Below are positions 20,731 through 32,895 of a stretch of DNA of 64,000 nucleotides, one piece after another. The stretch covers positions 328-64,327 of the forward strand of contig PYST01000181.1 in the NCBI GenBank assembly GCA_003049485.1, read 5' to 3'. Below the pieces are notes generated by a model. That model was not told where the DNA came from, did no database searches, and saw only the letters and a program-made list of their open reading frames with translations. The translations under genes and the position numbers were made by a program. Source of the DNA: Ophioceras dolichostomum. Lineage: Eukaryota; Ascomycota; Sordariomycetes; Magnaporthales; Ophioceraceae. Position 1 is the stretch's first letter; every line of letters begins with the position of its first letter.

Positions 20731-22781
20731 ATGTCATTCTCTGATTCTTACCACCCCACCACCGGCAAGGCTCCGGCGGCCGATGCGGACAGTCCGCACC
20801 ACCACAACCCGCCATCGCCAGACGGCGGCAAGCCGCGTTGCCAGTGAGTTTTGTCTCTGTGACTCTCCTCGCTAATCCAAAATTTGAAGACTACAATTTT
20901 TCATGTTGTGTGGAGTAAATGGGCAATTTTCTAATTCGGAAGCCCGCGAGCATAAATAGGTACGAAGGCAATGTCGTCGTCGACGGCACAACTTCACGGA
21001 TGGTGCTGGTATTCTTGCGGGATCTCTTTGAGAACCACCTGCAGCCAAACTCACCAGTTGAAGAATTTCCCTGCCCGATGCTGCGCTGCCTGGAAACCTT
21101 CAAGGAGCCATTGGCGTTCGTCCAGCATCTGCTGAGCTGTCCCTGCCTCTCGGCGGGAGAGTTTCGGTGTATGAGGTGCAACGCCTGGCATATCTTCCCC
21201 ACCAACGAGACGGGCTGGTCTGCATTTTCTGGCTGGAAACCCCAGACAGGACTCCGCCAAAAGCGCAGCTTCGGGTCCAAAATGAAAGATTTGAGATCCA
21301 AGCTGGTCACCCCCCGAAACAGCGGGAGACATGGCAGCGGCTCGATCTCATCGGGATCGGTCGCGTCGTTTTCCCCAATCTCCTCCGCACCATCTCCGAC
21401 TGTCCATAAGCGGCCATCCGGAGATTGGTTTTATGACTACGAGGTTCCGCAGTATCAGCCTCCGACTTCCTCTCCGGTGGAATATCCGCCGGAGAAAGGC
21501 GGAAGCCGCCAGGACAAGCCGAGAGAGTCCACGCCTGCGCCGTCTGCACCTCTCGAGCTTCCGGGGCCTACTCCCGACCAGCTACCCCGAGAGATGGAGG
21601 CTCAAGTAGTATACTCTGAGCTGGCCGATTCCGCAGCTTCACAAGACAGCCTGCTCGACCTCAGAAACCATGGCCAGCTCAATCAGCGCACACATCCGCA
21701 AGGCATTCACACCCCGGCGTGGAGCTCGTACGACAGCACTCTGAGCAGCCATGGCGCCTTCCCCAAGAAGATTGATGAGCATGCCGCAATTTCCGCGCAC
21801 ACCTACCTCGTCTCCCCGCAGTCCAGTATCGATAGCCCAACCGGCCGCGCTCCTGTCTCCAGGCAGCCAAGCCTCGGTGTTTCGTTGCCTGAGGAGACCG
21901 CGCAAACCCAGTTCGTGGATGGCGGCTTGACTGAGTCTCCCGTCGATATGGACAAGTTGCAAGGTGGGGGCCAGGCATGGGCAACACCAGTCAGCAACCA
22001 CGCAAACTCACACGGGTCGTCCTGGAATTTCGACATCTCCCAGTCGCGACTCGCCTCGCAAGTCCAGATGCTAGCCCACGTCCAAGGTGGTGTCAACCCC
22101 AGCACTTCCCGACAGGGTCTGGTAGACTGGGGTCGCAACGACGACGCGGTCTCCATTCTTGCGTACGAACCTCTGCAAAGGGGTCTCGCGGGTCACTCAG
22201 GTGCTGTCAACCACGGCCACAGCCACAATCACTACGTGGACTCTATTGAGCGCCATGCACTCGGGGGCTTCGACCCTCTGAAGCAAAGCCTGCATGGCGG
22301 CAACGGCCACTCGGTGTGGCTCGGCGAGCAGGCCAACACGCTCGCCGCTGCGTCGTCATTGAACATCGACATCTCACCGCATACCCTGGCGGCAGATCAC
22401 GTCGAACCCGACGCTACCCGCGAGGAGATGCTGGGCGACATCGACGACGAGGAGATGGCTGGCGCCATCGGCTGTGACGAGTGCTCGTGGAAGCCCAAGG
22501 GCAAGAAGCGCAACTTCCGCGGCTACTTACGCAAGCACAAAAAGACGCACATTGGGGTGAAATTGCCGTGCCCCTATCCCGGGTGTGACCGCACTTTCAG
22601 CCGCCCGGACAACTTGAAAACGCACAGGGAGAAGCACAACGCGTCCAGCTTCGACCCTGCCATCGTAGGCGGCAGCGCCGTCGGCGGAATGGGCGTCCCA
22701 GGTGGAGGCATACTCAAGAGGCAGGCAGACTTCTTCCAGGGCAAGAGGAGAGCATTACTCAAAGGTCAGAAACTAATCTAG
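20731..22781 (+). CDS. C2H2 zinc-finger protein, probable transcription factor
   Basis: 644 aa from two exons (20731-20843; 20960-22781). The 116-nt intron has a GTGAGT donor and TAG acceptor with a GCTAATC branch site; joining gives CQYEGNVVVDGTTSRM in frame. Without the first exon the frame would start at an unconvincing ATG at 20919, inside the intron. The N-terminal 35 residues are His/Pro-rich. A Cys-rich region follows at ~60-110 (CPMLRCLETF, CPCLSAGEFRCMRCNAWHIF), which may bind zinc. The middle is long and disordered, rich in Ser/Pro. Two C2H2 fingers sit near the C-terminus: an atypical one from ~543 (CDEC, then HKKTH) and a classical one at ~575-597 (CPYPGCDRTFSRPDNLKTHREKH type). 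A nuclear DNA-binding role is inferred from the fingers. Targets are unknown. Confidence 0.88.
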
Positions 22782-25700
22782 CCCTCACTCGTGACGTGAC
22801 CCCCAAGGAGTCAGTCAGAGGGGGCCGGCAGGCCCGGGTTGTCTCTGCGGTTGCGACACCGACTTAATATTGCGCCACGGACACCTACTTCCCTCTTGGC
22901 ATCTCGGTACTCCCAATATATCTGTACTTAATTAATACCCCCTTAAAGTAGTAACTATCTCTTCTTCATCATAAAACAAATATCCGACGCGGCTGCTGCG
23001 TCGGGCGTATCTCTTCTACGTACCGCTGCAGACTCAACCAAACGCAGTCACTTTGCAGCAAATAAACAAGTTCACATCCTTCTCCACGATGAGATTTGAT
23101 CTATTTGCACGGCGTTCCGGGAGAGCCACTCCGGTCCCCGCCCGTCCCACTACATGCACCATTGCTTCTGTTCCAGTGCATCTCGGTCACCAGCCTCATG
23201 CGGCTACCACGTCGACCCGGCGGCCTCAAAGAAGCGCGCTGTCCATCATCACGGGATAGAATCATTTTGATCCATACTACCTAGTGATGAATGAAAAAGA
23301 CTGTGAAGGATGCAAACTCCGTAGTCATCACCCAATATTGGTAAGCTTGCATTAATGCACCCTTGACAGTCCGAGGGTTCTGTAGTAGCAAAGGGAATGA
23401 CGAAGGGACCGTGGAACGAAGGGAAATAGTGGACGACCAGTGGTGGCATGCGATAGTGCGTGGTGGGGGTGACCGTAGCCTCGACCGATGTAGGAGGTTG
23501 AGGCGGACGAGCGGGCAACCAAGAAAACAGAGAAGGGACACTGCAAGACTAATGCATTGTCCGTCACACATCACATCGACGCATGCCCAAACCGTCCTAA
23601 CCTTCGGTAAGGACGAGGACTGCAATCGATCCCTACAATTTGAACCCTTTCCACGTTGGGACTTACGTGCGCATCTTCGCATCTTTTGTCGAATTGAAGT
23701 GACTCGATGACCGAATGACCCTTCCCGCGACCGAGCAGATCGATTGAGGGGCCCGATCGAAGGGCCCTTTTTCCGTGGTTTGCGGATTGATTGATGGCTG
23801 CTGGCAGGACATACTCACTTGACCACCCACGTATCTCGGAACATGTCGGCATCACCCACTGCCGCCGCCGTGGTCGGTTGCCTCCTTTTGGGATAGCTGT
23901 TGGACACGAGGACGACTCCGGTCCTGTTTGCTCCGACTGTGCGCGGCAGGCGACTCTCGTCGCTTTTTCCCGGGTCACCACCACGACTCATCCTCCCCGG
24001 ACCCCAGATTGCCAGATTCCACTTACGTCAGGTTCAGCCTCAACTGCCAATCTCTTCGCTTTCGCTTCGGCAGATGCCTCGGGGTGGTAGGCATCTCTTC
24101 CATCGCGTCAACTCTACTTCGGACACACCGCCTGGTTGACGAGCAGAGCCAAGAGTACATACCACCAAGAGAAACCTAGGCGATTGCGCTCACAAAGTGA
24201 TCACCCCGCAGAATCCGGGAGAGAGGGCCGCATCGGAAACACAAGATCTCTGCCTGCCCGACCGCCGCCCATCGAGAGCGGGAGGGTGGGTGAGGAAATC
24301 TGTATGTGGCGAGTGCAGTGCGTGCAGCCGGAGACAGCACGGATACTTCTAATGTCCTATGTATGACTCCCTCCAGTCCTCCAGCCCTGCAGCCCTCAGC
24401 CCTCCAGGGACCCGATGCCCCCAAATCAGTATGCAGTTGGGCTTACCAAGAGCAAAGATAGCTATTCTTGGATCAAATGTTGGGGACTGAAGCAAGAATT
24501 AGCGGCAGGAAGGCCCTGACGCGACCCTGCATTAGCCCCAAACCGCCCGCCTTCTTCCAACGGACCAACGGGCAAACAGATCCAGGAGCCACATCGCCTC
24601 CAGATACTGCCAGCGCCACCGGATCCTTTTGCTGACCGCTGTGGGCGTGTGCCGTCTGGCGCCGTCGGCACTTGCCACAGTCGACGTCAACCTGTTTGCG
24701 TCAGTCTTTTTTCCCCAATACGGTGATAAAAACCTCCCCGGCTCGTATACGAGGGCGACCAAAACGAATACCGGGGTAAATTTACATGCTCATTTGTCCA
24801 CCACCACGTCGGAGGATTCGGGACGGTTGGAAATGCGCATGTAAAAAGTCTGAAGGCATCCATTGTTGATGTTTCGAATCACTTCACACGACCCCCAAAA
24901 AGCATCCATAGGTAAGCAGGCACCGCGACTGCCGCCACCACATTGTGAAGCGGAAAGCGAAAAGGAGAACAAAATATCAACAGAAAAAAAAAAAGAGAAA
25001 AAAAAGTAATCATACCAACGGAGCAAATGGGCTTCCTGGACCCAAGGAGTGCCCTGGAGGGACTGACTGGATTCTGATGTTCGAAAGCATCAATGTCTTA
25101 CTCGAGGACCTCCAGCGTGCCGCGGGCCAAGGACAACCCCGCAGCCAACCACCAGCTTGTGATGATGCCAGCGCTGATGCAGCGATTCCCTTACGTGCGT
25201 GCTTTCGCGTGCGTGCTTTCGCGTGCGTGCTTTCGCGTGCGTGCTTTCCGGCAGGAACCCCATCCGTGTCCTTCCCTCTCATCCGATCATGTCCGCTTCC
25301 CGATTGGGACGAACCTGTCAACCACCACTTGAGAGGCTCTTCCACGATGGCAGGGACCCCCCGTCGCGTCGTATCCCTCCATCTCATAGTAGTGTGTGCA
25401 TACTTCATTTGGATTGCCGGGAAGCTGGAGGGACGTCAATATTTAGCGAGCTGATGGGTGATGGATGGCATGTTGCACGACGGGCTCTTCGGTTCCTACC
25501 TGATGTACCTCCCTGCCTCAGGAAGCCCTGGAAGGAACCTTACTGATGAGGACTGCGAAGGACCCCTGGGACTTGCGAGCCCTCCGGAGAGGAACATACC
25601 TGCCACACATCGTGGAATTAGGTCGCGTGCCATCTGCCTTCTCTTGAGAGAAACTACTATATAAGAAGCACATGCTCTCTCTCGAAGCCTGATTCGAGCG

Positions 25701-26016
25701 ACTATCTGAGCTTTTATGAGTTGAGAAGGTATTTACGCAAACAGCAAGCAATAAACCGGCCTAGCAGTTGATAGTGCCTATATTTACCGACCACCCAACG
25801 GATCACCACGACAAACCTGCACACTACCTGATCACCTCTTCCCAAACCGACCGACTCCAAAATAATTTTCGCTCATATCCCGCCTGCCCAACGAGGACCT
25901 TCTCGGCGACGAGCTTCCTTCCAACACACGACCCGCACAAACATTACCGAGCATCCACATCGGAGCCGCACTACACCTGCTCTACTCAAGATCACGTCAC
26001 ACATATATATATCATC
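22782..26016. other. Intergenic region, no gene seen
   Basis: 3.2 kb between the C2H2 gene and a small-protein gene. Frames are short and lack coding character. It holds a four-copy 14-bp tandem repeat (25193-25248), a purine-rich A/G stretch (about 24957-25006), and a GGGCCC inverted repeat near 23749-23770 followed by five T, which has no obvious meaning in a fungus. Confidence 0.55.
25193..25248. repeat. 14-bp tandem repeat, four copies
   Basis: Four head-to-tail copies of GCGTGCGTGCTTTC lie in an intergenic region; only the first base of the first copy differs. It looks like a minisatellite and could be polymorphic between isolates. Confidence 0.9.
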
Positions 26017-26380
26017 ATGAACCCACACAGGTAGGGCACACTCCTCCCACTCCTTCCCTCCCTCCTCACCTCGCCCACAGTCCCGAGCCGGGTGAGTCAG
26101 TCCAGAGAAGACACCCACTGACTGACTTCATCCACTATATAACAGACCCACCGTGCCGCCAGCTGCACCCCGACAGCAAGCCTTCAATGCTACCAACCTC
26201 GCCAGCCTCCCCTTCACCCCGAACATCACCACCTACCTGAACCGGGACCAGAACTTCGAGAGGATCCCGCTCGGGATCCCGACCGGCGGCGGTGGGAGCG
26301 GCTACGGCAGCTATGGCAGCGGCAGCGGCGTCCACAGTCCGTACCCGACTCGGATCGTGATCCGGGATACGAAGCTATGA
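26017..26380 (+). CDS. Small 82-aa protein, function unknown
   Basis: Two exons (26017-26030; 26146-26380) give 82 aa. The first exon holds only 14 nt (MNPH plus two bases). The 115-nt intron has a GTAGGG donor, a CTGAC branch site and an AACAG acceptor, and the junction reads MNPHRPTVPPAAPRQQAF. The sequence is polar, with a folded-looking middle (ATNLASLPFTPNITTYLNRD, FERIPLGIP) and a Gly/Ser/Tyr-rich tail ending RIVIRDTKL. There is no signal peptide or membrane segment. I do not recognise a family. The open frame with a matching splice phase and branch point argues for a real gene, but it is short. Confidence 0.5.
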
Positions 26381-27117
26381 GAGTCCATCTACCTACCTAC
26401 CTACCCTCTCAAGTCTTCTTGTACACTTTCCACGCTGCGCGTGGGGGTGCGGGCGAGCAGGATCAGACACATGAGTCAACTCACTTAGACCATGACGACT
26501 TGGTTCTTTTGTGAAGGGTCGAGGATGAAATGGTGTTTAGTTAGAGACTTAGATTGGGTAATGGTGCTAGCAAAGGCTATATGGCTCAAGGAACTACCCA
26601 TCAACGCTATCTCGGGATAGCAATTATGGGAAGGAAAGGATAGAGGCGTTAGGGATGCCTATAGGCGGCATACTATTCGGTATCGGTAGTAGTGAGTACG
26701 TGCCTTTGGTACTACAACTTGGGTGCTTGGATCTGGCCTGCAGGACACGGCTATCGGACGGATAAGTGCAGGCACACTCATCCTATTAAGAATTAGAGAA
26801 ACTAATATCACTCCAATTAAGTGCTGGGGGAAGATGGCCCGTGTAACACAAGACATGATCGTCCGGACAGTGTGAGAAGACTGAGCCTAGAGCCTCATTG
26901 ATGCATCCCACTTGAGAGTACTATCCCATCCATCAGAGTAAACCCCCAGTTAAGTGAAGTGTTGTATATCCTAACTCCCCTCCCTTCACACACGAAGTCA
27001 CAAGATCCCATAAAAAAAACCCCAATAATAACAGATAGAGACAAGCAACGCACACCAAGCAGCTCTTGGTTGGTTGATGGGGGCTCCTAGTGTTCTAGAG
27101 ACAGATTCTCGGTTGCC
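26381..27117. other. Intergenic region between convergent genes
   Basis: 0.74 kb between the 3' ends of the 82-aa gene (plus) and the secreted-protein gene (minus). It starts with a CTAC repeat run just after the stop and otherwise shows only short frames. Nothing further recognised. Confidence 0.55.
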
Positions 27118-28655
27118 TTAGCATTTCCCGTTGTTGCTGCCTCCAGGGTAGACGTAGAGGTTCGGCCGGAAGTCGGGCGGGTGGTTGCAGTTGGCGTAAC
27201 CGGCCCAGACGCTCATGTCTCGCTGGTCATAGGCTCCGGTGACGGCGGCTGAGAAGGTGATAATGATAAAGCCATCCTGATTAGTTGTCTTTTCTTTACG
27301 GGAGAAGCTGCTGCTCAAGAGGAGAGCAGAGTAGGTACCTAGGGAATTAGTAGACCATGTGTGTGGTACTGATTAGAGCTTACTGTGGAGGAAAGTGATC
27401 TGACACTTGCAGATGTGCACAATCTGCTGGATCATGCCCGCGATCATGAAGCAGGGCATTCTAAGTGGCCGGTCGGTGTGCTGATGGAGGTGAAGGGTTT
27501 TTCGTTTTTCGATAAGCAGGTGGCGAAGCATGGAGAGGTATTGAAAGGCATGTAGGTAGGTAGGCAGGATCGAAGCTTGTAGGTAGCAATAGGTAGGTAT
27601 TTTGAAAAAGGAAAACCAAACGGAGAATTGAGGTCAAAGAGTCCCTCGCAAAACCGGAGACTCACCGAGCAGAGGTAGGTTCCCGTCGTGTCGTAGCAGG
27701 TCGTCCGGCGACATTCGTTGGCAGGGGTGGCACACGATCCTCCAACATTGTGTATGACGCGCCAAGCCCACTAGAAGATAAGAGAAGAGAAGAGAAGGAG
27801 AGGTTTGTCAGCACTGCTAGTGTCCGTAGAGAGTAATTAACAGCTTTCGAGGAAGCTGCAGGGGAAAGCCCTGTCGGCCTGCCTGTCCGCCGCGAAGCAA
27901 AGTTAACACCTACCACCGCGTCGTTGTAGTTCCCCGTGGCCATCGACCGGCAGTGGACAGTGTCGTCGATCCATTTCGTGGGCTCGTTCCAGCCAGTCGG
28001 CGCCTCGGCACCGGGAGGCCTGGGATAGTCATCTTGTTGGCGCTTCGTGCTGTTGTTGCCCTGTGCTGCCAAGGGGTCCTCGTGTATCATGAAGTTGTTT
28101 CGCAGGACGGCGAGCTTGGTGCCCAGCTCGTCGACGCTCAGGTCTTTGCCCACCATTAGGCCCATTGCCTCCGCCGAGTCTTTCGGGGCGTAGTTGGGGT
28201 TGATGGCCAGAATCTGCTTGTAGATGCTCTATTTTGTTTCGAGACGTTTACCATCAGCATCGGGAACGAGGATCTTTGTTTTGCAGTCCTGAATGGCTTA
28301 GGCCCTAGCCCTTAGGTCTGTAAAGACTGTGACAGGTCAGCGGCAGTGAGAGGGAGAGCATCAACTAACCTCGATATCGCCGAAGAGAACAGTGGGAGCA
28401 GCGCCCTTAAAGATTTCGCCCTCCCACCTCATCCCGCGAGTGTCTGCATCCCGCTCACTGATCCCTGTGTCGCTTCCAGCGCCAGTCAAGGGAATGAATG
28501 TTGCCTATGGAGGAAGAAGGTGTCAGCAGGGAAGGTCGCTAGCCCATCAGCGAGCGCGACATGGGAGCCTCATGGAAGCCTCATGGAAGCCTTACGGTTG
28601 ACGACCACCACAGCCGCGCCGCAAGGAGCAGCGAAAACAGAACTCTGGATTGCAT
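27118..28655 (-). CDS. Secreted Cys-containing protein, 280 aa, function unknown
   Basis: Six exons on the minus strand: 28655-28596, 28504-28370, 28228-27914, 27770-27666, 27480-27384, 27248-27118. All five introns are GT-AG and the joined frame is open for 280 aa. Intron 2 ends at a TAG acceptor (28229) with a CTGAT branch site; reading through it would meet that TAG as an in-frame stop, so the site is a splice acceptor and not a nonsense mutation. The N-terminus (MQSRVLFSLLLAARLWWSST) looks like a signal peptide. The mature part has a stretch TFIPLTGAGSDTGISERDAD, then IYKQILAINPNYAPKDSAEA, and a Cys-rich second half (CATPANECRRTTCYDTTG, CKC). No membrane segment or GPI signal. Family not recognised; an effector-like or wall-associated role is possible. 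Confidence 0.72.
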
Positions 28656-31600
28656 GTCGGTGATATATCTCTGCTCTGGCTAGAAGCTCCGGCTAGAAGC
28701 TCTGGCTAGAGGCTCTGGCTAGATGCTCTGGCCGGGGGAAGCTGCGGATAATTCTCGTAGCTTGATCGTAGCAGAGGACGAATAAGTTGAGGTGGAAAAG
28801 AACGCGGAGGGGGGAAGACCATAATCAGTATGAAGAACCGAGTGAGGCCTTTTGGCCACTTGGCCACCTGCAAAAAAGTGTAATCATTTCTTACGACTCC
28901 TAGCCATCATGCTGTGGTAAAGGAAAACGCGCTCGGATGTCATTTTTAGCAGACTCGCATTTATGAAGCGCTCGTAAATGGCAACGCCAACGCCATCGTA
29001 AGAAGTCTATCACGCCTGTCCACGTTTGCCACACTTTGTGCGGCGTGCCATACTTTATCTTGGGTCGTTTACTCGTCAAAGAGCCGAGAGACCTAGCGCC
29101 CAGCGGAAGCGCGCCTATTTTGCAGTTTCCCCGTCTCGGAGGATGAGAGGGCTCGTTCAATGTGACGGCCGATAAGGACGACTGTGATCCACTCTGCCCT
29201 CGGAGAACTTTACAAGTACGTACCTACGCCTATGCATTATGCAGACAATGCAATTGTGTTGTCAGTGACTTGAGCTGATTTTGGGCACGCGCGAAATGAT
29301 GCAAAAACCCACATCATCATTCTTAGTCTCAGTGGGCGAAAATGGTAATGGATCTGAAAATTACTTTGCCTTTGATATTCTAGTCATCCAGAACCACTCG
29401 TTGAACGACTACAGTCCGTCATACTAGCTTTCGAGAAACACGCACTCGGAGATGCCCTTCTCGTCGTGGACTCGTGGGCACCATTCTGGAACACATCTCA
29501 GAACTTTGTAAGAGTAGCGTGGACGAGCTGCGCACGCCCACACTGGCCTTTGGGCGATTAGCATGTCTACTTCCCCCATCCACCGATACATGGTAAAGTA
29601 CCTACATGACTTGGGTCTTGCCAGAACTCACTCCTCCAGCGTCATGAGCGCCATAGCGTCACGTGGCAGAGTTTTGCCGAAACGTAGTGCTTTTTGTTTT
29701 GTGTGTGTGGATGCTGGCCAATTTGCTTTCAAGCTAACCTTGTTCCATCGAGCGGATTGTGGGAAGATTGCACGTTTAATTTCTTTAGTTCTTCTGGCTC
29801 CCTTTGCTCCGCAACACGTTCCTAGACTCCTAATTCCTCTTTCAAATTTGGTCCTTCAGACTGTTACTTGTATAGGTTTGCGCCAATTACAATAACGCGC
29901 TTGAGCAGCGGTGAGTCACTCATGCAGGCAAGCGAGCAAAAGTCCAGTGCTCTTCCATTTATTTATATCAAAAGATGGAATCTGCGCATGTGCCATTGCA
30001 TTCTTCGACTTCCTGATCCTCGTCGTGCTTTTAGGGGGTGAGTATGTGGGCCACTCCTGAGACGTTTGATGGTCCGTTGTGTGCCTCTTTTGGTGAGTTG
30101 CAGACTCTTTTCAGGCTCTGACTTGTTGACGACGTTATATTTGTAAATTATCATGCCCGCCGGCCCTCCTCGCACTCGAAGGAATCTTTGCCAGGTGCAG
30201 CTACTCGTCGACAACTCTCGCGCTACGTCATGTTGGGGCCGGGAAATCCCAGTGTCGCACTTCAAGAAATTGTCCGGACTACCTGCCTAGGGTTGCTGAG
30301 CAGCTTGCCATCCCGTGATTGGCGAGATGCGAGTCGCTTCCTTCCTAGGGTAAAATGCAGCTCTGCCTCGGCGGTCCCGGACAGGGAGGTTCCTGACCTC
30401 AGTGCTGTGGTCTCCTGGAATCTCCTCGCGGCTGACCCGTCAGTCCGTGGCAACCACTAATAGGTCTCGTCAAATTCGGGTGCGTGGAGATTCCCAAACT
30501 CCGTCCGAGATATAATACCACAAGGCAAACCCGGACCAGTTGGAGAACCGTGTAGTACTACTCTACCATGCGGGTTGAGGGGGAGCTCCCAAGATTACTC
30601 TACATTGATTCCCGTTGTCTGTGCTGTCCGGGAAAAACGGCTAAGCGCGGTGCGGGCGTCTCGGAGATTTTAGTCTATAGTATGCTGCAGGCGGACTGCC
30701 GCCTGCGACCTACAGCTGTCCATCTCTTCTTAATTACCTGCCCGCCTAACTGGTTGCCCCGGTGTGCAGCATAAGATAGACTTGTGTAGGTAATTAGTTA
30801 GTACTTAGCAAGGTTATGGGAGACTTGAATTTGAGGACGCACGGTCCAATCTATAGTGTTTTGTAACGTCCTGCTCGTGGCGATGGGACATGCGGCCAGT
30901 CATCACTCATCAGGCGTATTCCCAGCGCAGCTTAGAGGTACTAATTCTGACTGTCAGCTGATAAATTTCGCCGCATATTATAGCTCGTCAAACAGTACTC
31001 GTAGTGGCAAGTATTGCTATTCTAGATTAGAGACCCTCATGTCGTCTCGTCCATCTGAAACGCCATTGCTGTCCCTCGTATTGTTGTTCAGTCAGATTCT
31101 TAGAGTGTACCTAGTTCGATAATCAGTCTTCCAAGCCGTACAAGCCCGTGTTGAAAAATGACTCAACACCGAGATCTTCGGATGAAGACATGAGGCATCA
31201 TTCCGAATAAACCTGTGCCAAACATCACTACAGAGACATCCTACCATCCTTTGCCCTGATACTTTCTCTGAGAGAGGGAGTCGGGCGTAAGGATGTCGAG
31301 AGGGTTTGGGCCACCGGGGCATACCAGTGACGCACGTTAATGCCCTGTCATCGGAATATAAGTTGGTTACACAACATGAAGGTTCATCGCATCTTCAAAC
31401 GGTCGGGCCTTGCCGGAATTGAAGAGCATGCAAGACAATGTCTGTGTGCCGGACATCAGACGGAGAAAAACAACAACAGACGAACCTGCTAGTAGGTCAG
31501 TTATCCGTCGTATTATCCGTCGCAGATACGAGGGTTGGTATGGTGAAGTTCTGCAGAGCCGGGTCTTATAGCCAATGACGAGCGACGACCTCTCGTTGCC

Positions 31601-32895
31601 TAGAACGGAATCTAGCTCGTGGTGTAACCCCGGGTTTGGAGCTTTCATAGCATGATAAGCTCGAAGCCTCGGGCGAAGAATCATGACCCAGTGAAAGGGA
31701 TTTCATCCGATCTTTTTCCATCCCACTTCGGATAGCCTAAAAATAGTAGGCAGCCATACACTGCTGCCACCGCTCGTACGTAAAGGGATAATTTCAAGAT
31801 AACGTGTCCGGCGGGCGTGGCATCTCTGGGCTATGGGACAATGCCCAACCGCGGGACGCGGGCGCTGCTCCGATTTAACCGGACAACTATCCCGGCCGTC
31901 CCTGCGTCGGACCACCCCCAACGCTGACGACCGCCCTTTGAGCCGCTTCGCCTGTTCGGGCGATTTTAAACCTTTGTGGGCACCTTTGGCCTTATAAGTC
32001 AGATCGATATAGCAATAAAAGCTGCGTATCGAAGCACCGCGATGCCCTGGTTTGAAGCCCTTCCAAGACGATGATGCCTACCACACTATCGAAATCAGAG
32101 ACCTGGACAGTGGACTTGCACCTGGATGAACTGATTGGGGCGGTCCGCTGGCAGAAGGCTGGCCTATCACCAATTAATCAGGCAGTCTGCAGTTCTTCCA
32201 AATTCCCCCTCCGCCGTCTCGTTCAAGTCGTGATCTTGACAGAGCTAATCAGCGGGTGGTCGATGTCCGGATCATATTCCCTTTCATTCCGAGCCGGCTC
32301 ACTCAACTCGGGTGATTCATCCTGCAAATCGGCTGTCTTTCCCCTTATCTCACTCCGCTCACAGCTCTTGCCGGCCTCGACATCCCGTCGAGGTCTTAAG
32401 CGTCCTTGAGTCGTGCCTACCAGCCCTCCACTGAACAGAGAAAACAACTTATCTGAGTGAGCCTGACCGGAGTTAACAACCGACCCGACTGGGCTGACTT
32501 GCCCAATGATAGACCAAGACGTGACTGGTAGTCCCAGGCCGGCTAATCTTGTCTGCACACTCACCGCCGGATTTGGATGATGGTGTCCCGTCCGGAGATT
32601 AATAGAGCTACAATCTGGGTGGCCAAGACCGTGTCCCTGGGTCTACGATATTGCGATGATATCCACGATATCCAGGTTGCCGTCGCCCTAGAGCCCATAT
32701 CCGTATATAGATAAGCCCCAACTTCCCAGGATCAGGCCTGTTCGCTCCCTCGCCTCCATTTTGACGAAACAACGTGGGTGTATTAGCCAAATATTTCACC
32801 TCGCATCTGCTCCCTGTGTTACAGCATAATTACTCCTACCTACCTACATTTCTCTTGCCACTCGCGTGCTGCCTACGCCCGTCTTTCCCTCCGAC
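28656..32895. other. Gene-poor region, no gene seen
   Basis: 4.2 kb between the divergent secreted-protein and GH45 genes. All frames are short and stop-rich. Base composition by eye is less GC-rich than in the exons, with many TA steps near 30.7-31.1 kb. This could be a RIP-degraded relic, but I see no terminal repeats or transposase frame to support that. A 13-bp tandem repeat sits at the left end. Confidence 0.5.
28677..28728. repeat. 13-bp tandem repeat, four copies, in a promoter
   Basis: Four copies of TGGCTAGAAGCTC with single-base differences lie 22-73 nt upstream of the ATG (28655) of the minus-strand secreted-protein gene. They are therefore in its leader or core promoter. Each copy contains an inverted CTAG core. 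Confidence 0.85.

Noticed and set aside
23749..23775. GGGCCC hairpin followed by T run, like a bacterial terminator
   Set aside because: The window is clearly eukaryotic and no transcript is expected to end here; single short palindromes of this kind occur by chance.
25193..25248. CRISPR-like direct repeats
   Set aside because: The four 14-bp copies are contiguous with no spacers, and the host is a fungus.
28229..28231. In-frame TAG in the secreted-protein gene, suggesting a RIP-made pseudogene
   Set aside because: The TAG is the last triplet of an intron (donor 28369, acceptor 28229) with a good branch site. Splicing there keeps phase 0 and gives an intact 280-aa frame.
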